A stretch of 64,000 nucleotides of DNA from the NCBI GenBank assembly GCA_963801105.1, contig CAWDDH010000003.1, positions 2,976,001 through 3,040,000 of the forward strand. The letters are read 5' to 3'. Below, one piece after another: positions 55,295 through 62,829 of the stretch (its first letter is position 1; every line of letters starts with the position of its first letter). The stretch is from JAENVU01 sp963801105. GTDB taxonomy: Bacteria; Actinomycetota; Acidimicrobiia; IMCC26256; JAENVU01. The notes under the pieces are model-generated. The model was not told the DNA's origin. It was given only the letters and a program-made list of their open reading frames with translations, and ran no database searches. Position numbers and translations under genes: made by a program.

Positions 55295-56367
55295 GTGGAC
55301 TTCGAGTTCAGCGAGGACCAGGAGCTGCTGCGCGACTCCGTCCGCCGGTTCCTCGCCGACCGGGCCCCCCTCCCCGCCGTCCGGGCCGTGCTCGACGCGC
55401 CCGCGGTCCTCGACGACGCGTGGCGCGGGCTCGCCGACCTCGGCCTCACCGGCATGCTCGCGCCGGAATCGGCGGGCGGCGCGGGGATGGGCATGGTCGA
55501 CCTCGCGCTGCCGCTCGAGGAGATGGGGCGCGCCCTGTTCCCCGGGCCCTTCGCCGCGAGCGCCGTCGGCGCGGTCGGGCTCCTGGCCGGCCTACCCGCC
55601 GACGCGGTGGCCGAGGAGTGGTTGCCCGGCCTCGCGACCGGCGAGCGCGTGGGAACCGTCGCGCTGACCGATGCCCGGACCGATCCGGTCCGCCTCGACA
55701 GCCACGGCCGGCTCCACGGGACCAAGGTGCACGTCCCCGACGGCGTGGCGGCGGACGTCCTGCTCGTCGCCACCGGCGCACCCGACCCGCCGGTCGTCGC
55801 GGTCGTGCCCGGGCAGCCCGGGGTGACGGTCAGCCCACTCGAGACCGTCGACGGGACCCGCAAGTTCGCCACGCTGACCCTGGCCGGTGTCGCCGCCCGG
55901 CCGCTCGGCGCCCGGGCCGGCGACGCGATCGCCGCGACGCGCGATCGGCTGGCCGTCGCGTTCGTGCTCGACGGCGTCGGCGCCGCTTCCGCGCGCTCGA
56001 GATGGCCCTCGAGTACGCGAAGGAGCGGGAGCAGTTCGGCAAGCCGATCGGCTCGTTCCAGGCGGTACAGCACCTCTGCGCGGACATGCTCCGCGCGGTC
56101 GAGCTGGGGCGCGCCGCTGCGTACTACGCGGCGTGGGCCTGCGACGCGGCCGACGGCGCCGAGCGCCATCGCGCGGCCACGATCGCCGCGGCCTTTGCCG
56201 CCGACGGCTTCTACCGGGTCGGCGCGACGGCCATCCAGGTGTTCGGCGGCATCGGCTTCACCTGGGAGCACGACATCCACCTCTTCTACAAGCGGCTGCT
56301 CACGCTCCAGCAGTTTCAAGGGAGCGCGACTGATCACCTGGAGGAGCTGGCGTCGATCGTCTTCTGA
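55295..56367 (+). CDS. Acyl-CoA dehydrogenase (FadE28/ChsE1-like), frameshifted
   Basis: The gene codes for about 357 residues. The N-terminal part is DFEFSEDQELLRDSVRRFLADRAP, with LTGMLAPESAGGAGMGM, and the C-terminal part is ALEMALEYAKEREQFGKPIGSFQAVQH, ending GGIGFTWEHDIHLFYKRLLTLQ. Near 55990 the frame is lost. One missing C in GCTTCCGCGCGC restores SRALEMALEYAKE, making it the only clear single-base loss in the window. The GTG at 55295 is preceded by GAGGAG. It is the partner of the divergent FadE29-like gene. Its last 68 bases overlap the end of the convergent GT-C gene. Confidence 0.85.
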
Positions 56368-57640
56368 CGAGGATCGCGAGCGCGCATGCCGCGAGCACGA
56401 CGATCACGGGTTCCGCGGGGACCCGGAAGCGCGTCTGTCCGTACGAGAGCAACGCGCCGACGGTCACGATCACCGGCGGGACGACCAGCGGCCAGATCGT
56501 GACCGCCCGCCGGCGCAGCAGGACCACGCCGGCGAGTGCGAGCGCCAGCAGCGGGTAGTACCACCACATGCCGACGGTGGTCAGCCAGCGCGGGCGACCT
56601 TCGGCTTCGTTGATGAAGCGCATGTCGAGCGGTCGGAACAGGCCCCAGTCGCGGCCGATGCGGGCCAGCACCACCTTCACGAACTGCGTGCGGTGACCGT
56701 CGTTGATGTAGTCGATCGCGCGCTGGCGGTAGATGCGTGAGACGACCGACTGGTCCCCCGGCGGCGCGTGCCGGGGAATGCAACGACCGAGGTTCGTGAG
56801 CCCGATCGCGTTCCCGAAGAAGACCTCGTCACACGTCGACCCCAGGATCGCGATCCCGTCGTTGGTCGAGATGAAGGTCGGGTCCTCGAAGCGACTCAGG
56901 TTGAAGCCCACCCAGGGGCCCACCACCACCACCGTGCCGACCGCCACGAGCGCGAGGGCCGTGAGGCGCATCCGCAGGTTGCGCGGGCGCCAGGACCAGA
57001 GCAACGGGATGCCGAGCAGGGGCGCGAGCAGGATCAACTCGGCGCGGGCGAGCGCGGCGACACCACACACCAGACCGAGCGCCACCGCCCGTCCCCGCGA
57101 CGGGTGCTCCCGGAGCTGGAGTGTGAGCAGGAGCGCGCCCACGACCGCCGTGACCGCGAGCGTCTCGGACATGATCAGCGTGTCGTTGACCCACAGGTAG
57201 GGGTACAGCGCGGCGATGACCGCGGCGACGATGCCCGCCGTCTCCCCCGCCAACCGCCGAGCGAGGAATGCCATCAGGACGATCCCGAACAGCCCGATGA
57301 ACATCATCTCGAAGCGCACCGCGAGCTGGGTCGTCGACTCCGCGAGCCCGAGCCGATCGCCGGTCGCGATCACCGGCAGGATCGTGAAGACGGTCAGCGG
57401 CGGATGGTCTGCGGCCGGCAGCGAGCGGTGCGGGTGGCCGGGCAGGAACTGGAACGGATCGTTGTAGCCGTGACCCTTGCCGAGCTGGCGGGCCTGCAGC
57501 TCGTAGTACCCGGCGTCGTAGAACGAGTTCGTGTCGTGACGGGCGACGGTGAGGATGAACGCCGTACGCACGCCGGCGGCGAGCACGAGGGCCAGGAGGA
57601 CTGCCGTCCGGAAGCGGTGCGATGGACGCGGCAGCGGCAC
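56300..57640 (-). CDS. GT39/ArnT-like membrane glycosyltransferase
   Basis: The 446-residue multi-pass protein has a first helix followed by TNSFYDAGYYELQARQLGKGHGY. The Asp-Ala motif and aromatic residues there match the acidic loop of the gene at 10079, and both share a NDTLIMSE/DVTLMSE segment and similar length. It is therefore a dispersed paralogue of the envelope-region GT-C set. The GTG at 57640 is the likely start. It sits among CoA-ester genes, which do not suggest its substrate. The convergent overlap of 68 bases with the acyl-CoA dehydrogenase gene is unusual. Confidence 0.83.
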   Translation of the reverse strand: MPLPRPSHRFRTAVLLALVLAAGVRTAFILTVARHDTNSFYDAGYYELQARQLGKGHGYNDPFQFLPGHPHRSLPAADHPPLTVFTILPVIATGDRLGLAESTTQLAVRFEMMFIGLFGIVLMAFLARRLAGETAGIVAAVIAALYPYLWVNDTLIMSETLAVTAVVGALLLTLQLREHPSRGRAVALGLVCGVAALARAELILLAPLLGIPLLWSWRPRNLRMRLTALALVAVGTVVVVGPWVGFNLSRFEDPTFISTNDGIAILGSTCDEVFFGNAIGLTNLGRCIPRHAPPGDQSVVSRIYRQRAIDYINDGHRTQFVKVVLARIGRDWGLFRPLDMRFINEAEGRPRWLTTVGMWWYYPLLALALAGVVLLRRRAVTIWPLVVPPVIVTVGALLSYGQTRFRVPAEPVIVVLAACALAILVRRRSTPAPPGDQSRSLETAGA

Positions 57641-57650
57641 CGGGTCGACG

Positions 57651-58848
57651 CTAGCTGCGACGCGTCAACAGCAGCGCGCCCGCCAGCGGTCCGCCACCGG
57701 CGCAGGCCACCCCCACCTCCGGGTCGCCGGGCACCTGGCGCGCCCCGCCTTCGCCCCAGAGCTGCACACACGCCTCGTGCAGGAACCCGTAGCCGTGCAG
57801 GCGCCCCGCCGACAGCTGGCCGCCGTGCGTGTTCAACGGCAGGATGCCACCGTCGCGGGCGATGTTGGCCCCGCCCTCGACGAACGCGCCGGACTCACCG
57901 TGACCGCAGAAGCCCATCGCCTCGAGCCACGCCATGGTGATGAACGAGAAACCGTCGTACATCTCCGCGAGCTGCACGTCGGCCGGCGTGAGGTCCGTGC
58001 GGGTCCAGAGCTGGGCGCCGGCGTCGCGACAGGCCATCGTCGTGAGGTCGTCGAACTGGTCCCAACTCGGACGGCCCCGGAGCGCGGTCCCGACCGCCTC
58101 GACGTGAACCGGCGGCCGGCGCAGGTCGGGGATCGTGTCGACGTGCGAGACGATCACCGCCGTCCCCCCGTCGCACGGGACGTCGCAGTCGTAGAGGCAC
58201 AGCGGCGAGGAGATCATCCGGATCCCGAGGTAGTCCTCCATCGTCATCGGGTCGGTGTAGATCGCCTTCGGGTTCAGCGCCGCGTTCTTGCGGGCGTTGA
58301 GCGCGATCTGTGCGAGCTGCTCGCGCGTCGTGCCGAACTCGTGGAAGTGCCGCTGGGCCATCGAGCGCGATCCACGGCGCGGCCGACGGAGCGGCGAACG
58401 GAAGGGTCCACTCCATGAAGCCGGTCGCCTTGAAGCCACCACCGCCACCACCCGGCATCGCCGCGGCGCGGCCCTTGTCGCCCTGGGCGCTGCCCTCGAA
58501 GACGCTGCGGAAGCACAGGACGTGCGTCGCGAGCCCGGCGGCGACCGCGAGGCATGCGTCGATCACCGAGCCGAGCTGGCCGGGCAGCTCGATCCCTCCG
58601 GTCCACCACCCGATCTCGAGACGCAGTGCGTCCTGCACGTCGACCACGCCGGCCCCGCTGAACCCCGGCGGCATGCCCATCGGCCCCGGATAGGTCGCGA
58701 TGCCGTCGATGTCGGCCGTCGTGAGTCCGGCGTCATCGATGGCGGCCAGGCACGCGTCGAGCGTGAGCTCGAGCGGATCGCGGTGGAGGCGCCGCCCGAC
58801 ATCGGACTGGCCGACACCGCTGATGACGGTCATCGACTCGGGCTTCAT
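57651..58848 (-). CDS. Thiolase-fold lipid-transfer protein (Ltp2/SCP-x-like), frameshifted
   Basis: The about 399-residue product starts with MTVISGVGQSDVGRRLHRDP, then LELTLDACLAAIDDAGL and ATHVLCFRSVFEGSAQG. The C-terminal part reads MAQRHFHEFGTTREQLAQIA, with LAEMYDGFSFITMAWLEAMGF and NTHGGQLSAGRLHGYGFLHE. It resembles Ltp2, which does retro-aldol cleavage of steroid side-chain CoA esters together with a DUF35 protein. The frame is lost near 58362-58370. One extra base explains it. The ATG at 58848 overlaps the upstream DUF35 stop (ATGA). An alternative is a normal 3-ketoacyl thiolase-like function. Confidence 0.83.
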
Positions 58849-59286
58849 GCGGACTCCGGCACGAACAGCGGGATGAAGACATCGCCGTCGGGATCGGGGT
58901 GGCGCTCGAACACGACCCGCATCGGCATCCCGATCCGCAGATCCTCCGGCGCGCACCCGAGCGACATTCGTCGTCAGGCGCAGGCCGTCCTGCTCGGGGA
59001 GCTCGACGATCGCGATGACGTAGGGCAGCTCCGGCCCCGGCATCCACGGCTGGTGGTTCACCGTGTAGGTGTGCAAGGTCGCGGTGCCAGAAACCGCTTC
59101 GGACGCGAGCCGCTTCGAGTGGCACATCGGGCAGATCGGCGTGGGCGGGTGGTTGTAGTAGCCGCAGTCCTGGCAGCGGAGGAAGCGCAGCTCGCCCTCG
59201 GCCCCGCCGGTCCAGAAGCCGCGGTTGAGGTCGGTCAGCCGCGGCAGGATCCGGAACGGGACCTCGGCATCGGCGTCGGTCGCCAC
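58845..59286 (-). CDS. DUF35 OB-fold/zinc-ribbon protein, frameshifted
   Basis: This small protein (about 146 residues) has the zinc ribbon CQDCGYYNHPPTPICPMC (two CxxC pairs). An OB-fold part then reads TATLHTYTVNHQPW and VIAIVELPEQDGLRL. The frame is lost near 58960. One extra base restores GCAPEDLRIGMPMRVVFERH, then DGDVFIPLFVPES to the stop at 58845. DUF35 proteins partner with thiolase-type enzymes and bind acyl-CoA. In mycobacteria the DUF35 part of ChsH2 binds Ltp2. Overlap of its stop with the thiolase ATG (ATGA) supports this. The GTG at 59286 lies one base after the CMD gene. Confidence 0.83.
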
Positions 59287-59287
59287 G

Positions 59288-59635
59288 TCAGTCGTCCTCC
59301 GGGGGCTGGGCCTCGTCGAACGCGGCCCGGGCGATCGGGATCGCCTCGACGGCCGCGAGCATCCCGAATGCAGGGACGGTCAGCATGATCGAGCCGAGCA
59401 CCTCGTCCCACTGGGCGCCGACCTCCGCCGCGAGCCGGGCGTGGCGGGTGATCCCGGCGGGATTGCGCAGCACCACCGTGCAGACGAGTCGGATCAGCTC
59501 GTGCGTCTTGCGATCGGGTGCCGGCAGCGAGTCGATCTGACCGAGCCACGAGCTCTGCGCTCCGTGCAGCGCCGGGAACACCTCGTGCAGCGGCTCCTCG
59601 AACGGGAAGCTCCAGTCCGGCTCCTGCTCGGACAC
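59288..59635 (-). CDS. Carboxymuconolactone decarboxylase-like (AhpD-fold) protein
   Basis: The 115-residue protein resembles the AhpD/CMD fold. It has CTVVLRNPAGITRHARLAAE, in which the catalytic CxxC of AhpD is not present and only His remains, and WDEVLGSIMLTVPAFGMLA. It may be a decarboxylase- or lyase-type partner in the CoA-ester pathway, rather than a peroxidase. It lies between two DUF35 genes, with spacings of three bases upstream and one base downstream. The GTG at 59635 is the start. Its activity is not assigned. Confidence 0.83.
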   Translation of the reverse strand: MSEQEPDWSFPFEEPLHEVFPALHGAQSSWLGQIDSLPAPDRKTHELIRLVCTVVLRNPAGITRHARLAAEVGAQWDEVLGSIMLTVPAFGMLAAVEAIPIARAAFDEAQPPEDD

Positions 59636-59638
59636 GCG

Positions 59639-60049
59639 TCAGCCTGCGGGCCGGAAGCGGACGATGGTGACGTCGTCCGAGATCGGGTGGTACTCCGCCT
59701 CGAGGGTCATGCCCTCGACGAGGTCGTCGAAGTCGCAGTCGACGACGTTCGTCATCATCCGCGGTCCCTCCTCGAGATCCACGACCGCCGCGACATAGGG
59801 CACCCGCTCGTGGAAGGGCGGGAGATCGTTCCGGCGGACGATCGACCATGTGTAGAGCGTCGCCCGGCCGCTGGCCTCGACCCACTCGACGTCCTGGCTC
59901 CAGCAGTGCGGGCAGAACGGTCGGGGGTAGAAGTGGAACTCGCTGCACGCGTTGCAGCGCTTGATGAGCAGCCGCCCCTCCCTGGCCGCGTCCCAGAACG
60001 GCTGGGTCTCGAGGTCGGGGGTCGGGAGGTCGAAGCGGACCGTGCTCAT
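59639..60049 (-). CDS. DUF35 OB-fold/zinc-ribbon protein
   Basis: The 136-residue protein has FWDAAREGRLLIKRCNACSE, FCPHC and an OB-fold part ATLYTWSIVRRNDLPP with VPYVAAVVDLEEGPRMMTNV. It is a second DUF35 protein in the operon and, unlike the other, is intact. It could pair with MaoC as in the mycobacterial ChsH1/ChsH2 hydratase, whose MaoC and DUF35 parts work together with Ltp2. The ATG at 60049 is seven bases after the MaoC stop. Confidence 0.9.
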   Translation of the reverse strand: MSTVRFDLPTPDLETQPFWDAAREGRLLIKRCNACSEFHFYPRPFCPHCWSQDVEWVEASGRATLYTWSIVRRNDLPPFHERVPYVAAVVDLEEGPRMMTNVVDCDFDDLVEGMTLEAEYHPISDDVTIVRFRPAG

Positions 60050-60056
60050 CTCGACC

Positions 60057-60488
60057 TCACGCGCTCGGCGGGAGCGCCGCCACGGCGACGCCGGTCAGCT
60101 TCGCCTCGCCGGCCTGGTTGGTGACCCAGCACTCGAGGTCCACCCGGTGCTCGGGGCCCTCTTCGTACTTGCGGGCGACGGTCACGTGGGTGGTGAGCCG
60201 CTCGCCGGGCCAGGTCTGCTTGGTGAAGCGGATCTTGTAGGTCCGGAGGTTGCCCACGCCGACATAGTCGGTGATCGCCCGGCCGAGCAGCCCGGCGGTG
60301 AACATCCCGTGCCCGAAGACGCCGGGCAGACCGGCCTCCTGCGCCTTCACCTCATCGGTGTGCATCGGGTTGAAGTCGCCCGAGGCCCCCGCGTACATCA
60401 CCAGATCCGTCCGGGTCAGCTCGTGGGTGCACTCGGGTGCCGAGTCCCCCTCGCTGACGTCGTCGAAGAACAGCTTCTGCTCGGCCAT
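60057..60488 (-). CDS. MaoC-like enoyl-CoA hydratase
   Basis: The 143-residue protein has the hydratase-2 signature ASGDFNPMHTDEVKAQEAG with the Asp and His pair and the GVFGHGMFTAGLLGRAI segment. It ends WVTNQAGEAKLTGVAVAALP. It would hydrate a 2-enoyl-CoA, perhaps as a heteromer with the next DUF35 protein. The ATG at 60488 is chosen over the longer frame, which runs into the adjacent dehydrogenase gene. It leads the five-gene operon. The operator at 60512-60527 lies 24 bases upstream. Confidence 0.91.
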   Translation of the reverse strand: MAEQKLFFDDVSEGDSAPECTHELTRTDLVMYAGASGDFNPMHTDEVKAQEAGLPGVFGHGMFTAGLLGRAITDYVGVGNLRTYKIRFTKQTWPGERLTTHVTVARKYEEGPEHRVDLECWVTNQAGEAKLTGVAVAALPPSA

Positions 60489-60511
60489 GCCGCCCGCAGT
60501 GTTCCCGCTTC

Positions 60512-60527
60512 CTGACACGAACGTCAA
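60512..60527. promoter_or_regulatory. Operator-like TGAC-N6-GTCA repeat upstream of the MaoC operon
   Basis: TGACACGAACGTCA at 60513-60526 is flanked by the same bases as the site upstream of the alcohol dehydrogenase operon. Its inner bases do not pair, so the half-sites TGAC and GTCA are the conserved part. AACACT between it and the ATG could be a -10 box. Confidence 0.5.
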
Positions 60528-60565
60528 CTCATCCGTGCGGCCCGGCCCCGACACGCGGGATGGGG

Positions 60566-62737
60566 CTACGGGTCCTTCGGGAGGCCGAGCACCCGCTCGC
60601 CGATGATGTTGCGCTGGATCTCGCTGGTGCCGCCGGCGATGGTGAGGTTGCGGGTGAAGAGGAACTGCTCGGACCACATCGCGGCCGGACCGTCGGCGAC
60701 GGCACCCGCGGCACCGAACAGCGCGAGCCCCACCTCCTGGACGCGCTGGTCGTGCTCCACGCCGAGCAGCTTGCGCACCGAGGCCTCGGAACCCGACGGG
60801 TCCGCACCGCCGAGGGCCGACAGCATCAGCCGGAAGCCGAGCACCGACAGCGCGTAGTCCCGGGCAACGAGCTCGCCGACGTCCGCGAGCGTGGCGGTGT
60901 CGTCCTCGAGCCCGTGCTCCCGGACGAGGTCCAGCACGCCGCGCACCCCACGCCCGAGCGTCGCGCCGCTGCCCATGGAGACCCGCTCGTTCGCGAGCGA
61001 TGTGCGCGTGGCGCGCCAGCCGTCGTGCTCCCGCCCGACCAGACAGTCCTCCGGCACGAACACGTCGTCGAAGAAGACCTCGTTGAAGAACGCGTGGCCC
61101 GTGAGCTCGCGCAGAGGGCGGATGTCGATGCCGGGCGTCGACATGTCGAGCATGAAGAACGAGATGCCCTCGTGCTTGGGCACCTCGGGATCAGTCCGTG
61201 CGAGCAGGATTCCCCAGTCGGCCTCCTTGGCCATCGAGGTCCATACCTTCTGCCCGTTGACGATCCAGCCGCCGTCCACCCGCTCGGCCTTCGTCGCCAG
61301 AGCGGCGAGATCCGAGCCGGCGCCCGGTTCGCTGAAGAGCTGGCACCAGGAGATCTCGCCCTGCAGCGTGGGCGGGATCCACCGATGCTGCTGTTCCTCG
61401 GTGCCGTAGACCATCAGCGGCGGCAGCGCCCAGCCCCCGATCATCAGCGTCGGCCGCACGACCTTCGCGGCGCGGAACTCCGCGTCGATCACCAGTTGTG
61501 CGACCGCGTCGGCGTCGCGCCCCCAGGGCTCGGGCCACTGCGGCGCGAGGTAGCCGGCGTCGGCCAGCGCGCGCCGGCGGGCCACGTCGTCGAGCCCGTC
61601 CAGCGAGGCGATGAACTGGCGTACCTCGGCGCGCAGCACCTCCGCCTCCTCGGGCAGGTCGACGGCCAGACGCCGCACCGCGCCGCCCATCGCCTCCCGT
61701 GCGGAGCGCACCCGCGGGCCGGTGGACGTCCCGAGCAGCGCGCGGGCGGCGATCGCGCGCCGCAGGTAGACGTGCGCGTCGTGCTCCCAGGTGAACCCGA
61801 TCCCGCCCAGCACCTGCACGCAGTCCTTCGCCGTCTCGAACGCGGCGTCGATCGTCAGCGCCGCCGCGGCCGCGGCGGTGAATCCACGCGTATCGGGATC
61901 CTCGGCGGCGCGGGCGGCGTCCCACACCGCCGCGCGTGCGAGCTCCGTGCGCGCGGTCATGTTGGCGCAGCGGTGCTTGACCCCCTGGAACTGCCCGATC
62001 GGCCGGCCGAACTGCCGGCGATCGCGGGCGTACTCCGCCGCCGTGTCCACGCACCACTGCGACGCCCCGACCAGCTCGGCCCCGAAGAGCACCGCGGCGA
62101 GATCCCGGACCCGCGCGGCGGAGAGTGCCGGGAGGAGGCGCGACCGCGCGACCGTCGCGTCCACCGTCACCTCGGCGACCCGACGCGTCCGGTCGACCGA
62201 GGGCAGCTCGCGGGCCTCGAACTCACCGTCGAGCAGCACGATCCACCCCTGCCCGGTGTCCGCCACCACCAGCTCCGCGAGATGACCGGAGAGCACGGGA
62301 GTCACCGTCCCCACCACCGCGAGCCGACCGTCGACGTCCGAGACCTCGACCGAACCCGTCAGTGCGACGGTCCCGACGAACCCGCAGGCCGCGAGGCCGG
62401 AAAGGAACTCCGCCGCGTGATCGTCGCCCGCGTCGACCGCGGCCTGCAGCGCCGCGGCGGCGAGCGCGTGACCGAGGAACGGCCCGGGCGCGCCGGCCCG
62501 ACCCAGCTCCTCGAGGACGACCGCGAGCTCGACGAGCCCGGCGCCCTCCCCCGCGTGCTCCTCCGCGACGTGGATACCTGGCCAGCCCTGGCCGGCCAGC
62601 TCCTGCCAGAACACGGGCAGCGTCTCGTACGGAGCGTCGAGCAGCGCGCGCGGCACGGCGGGCGGACAGTGCCGCTCGACCCACCCGCGCACGGCGCGGT
62701 GCAGCTCCTGGTGCTCGTCCATGATCCCGATCGCCAT
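60566..62737 (-). CDS. Two-domain fused acyl-CoA dehydrogenase (FadE34-like)
   Basis: The 723-residue protein is two acyl-CoA dehydrogenase units in one chain. The N-terminal unit (about 1-345) has YARDRRQFGRPIGQFQGVKH and GGIGFTWEHD. The C-terminal unit (about 360-723) has FSEPGAGSDLAALATKAE, VNGQKVWTSMAKEADW and GGTSEIQRNIIGERVLGLP. This matches mycobacterial FadE34 (about 711 residues), which oxidises steroid side-chain CoA esters. The two halves mirror the separate FadE28-like and FadE29-like proteins 5 kb away. A TACGAT box eight bases before the ATG at 62737 and a 19-base inverted repeat upstream control it. Confidence 0.92.
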   Translation of the reverse strand: MAIGIMDEHQELHRAVRGWVERHCPPAVPRALLDAPYETLPVFWQELAGQGWPGIHVAEEHAGEGAGLVELAVVLEELGRAGAPGPFLGHALAAAALQAAVDAGDDHAAEFLSGLAACGFVGTVALTGSVEVSDVDGRLAVVGTVTPVLSGHLAELVVADTGQGWIVLLDGEFEARELPSVDRTRRVAEVTVDATVARSRLLPALSAARVRDLAAVLFGAELVGASQWCVDTAAEYARDRRQFGRPIGQFQGVKHRCANMTARTELARAAVWDAARAAEDPDTRGFTAAAAAALTIDAAFETAKDCVQVLGGIGFTWEHDAHVYLRRAIAARALLGTSTGPRVRSAREAMGGAVRRLAVDLPEEAEVLRAEVRQFIASLDGLDDVARRRALADAGYLAPQWPEPWGRDADAVAQLVIDAEFRAAKVVRPTLMIGGWALPPLMVYGTEEQQHRWIPPTLQGEISWCQLFSEPGAGSDLAALATKAERVDGGWIVNGQKVWTSMAKEADWGILLARTDPEVPKHEGISFFMLDMSTPGIDIRPLRELTGHAFFNEVFFDDVFVPEDCLVGREHDGWRATRTSLANERVSMGSGATLGRGVRGVLDLVREHGLEDDTATLADVGELVARDYALSVLGFRLMLSALGGADPSGSEASVRKLLGVEHDQRVQEVGLALFGAAGAVADGPAAMWSEQFLFTRNLTIAGGTSEIQRNIIGERVLGLPKDP

Positions 62738-62745
62738 GGGCCCGG

Positions 62746-62751
62746 ATCGTA
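62746..62751 (-). promoter_or_regulatory. -10 box TACGAT of the FadE34-like gene
   Basis: TACGAT on the minus strand is eight bases before the ATG at 62737. The inverted repeat at 62767-62785 lies just upstream of it. Confidence 0.45.
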
Positions 62752-62766
62752 CGGTCCGCGCGTGCG

Positions 62767-62785
62767 ATCTGACGATCCGTCAGAT
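62767..62785. promoter_or_regulatory. Operator-like inverted repeat between FadE34-like and amidohydrolase genes
   Basis: ATCTGACGATCCGTCAGAT has two perfect 8-base arms around ATC. It lies between the divergent starts at 62737 and 62830. It is 15 bases from the minus -10 box (62746-62751) and five bases before the plus -10 box TAGGCT (62791-62796). It is a TGAC-N5-GTCA variant of the other sites. Confidence 0.65.
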
Positions 62786-62790
62786 CCGCG

Positions 62791-62796
62791 TAGGCT
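62791..62796 (+). promoter_or_regulatory. -10 box TAGGCT of the second amidohydrolase gene
   Basis: TAGGCT lies five bases downstream of the inverted repeat at 62767-62785. It would give a leader of about 25 bases that includes an AGGGGA element before the ATG at 62830. Confidence 0.4.
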
Positions 62797-62829
62797 CGGC
62801 GCGATCGCGACCAGCGCCCAGGGGAACCC

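Noticed and set aside
59288..59635. Calling the CMD-like protein an AhpD peroxidase
   Set aside because: The CxxC active site is absent, only the His is seen.
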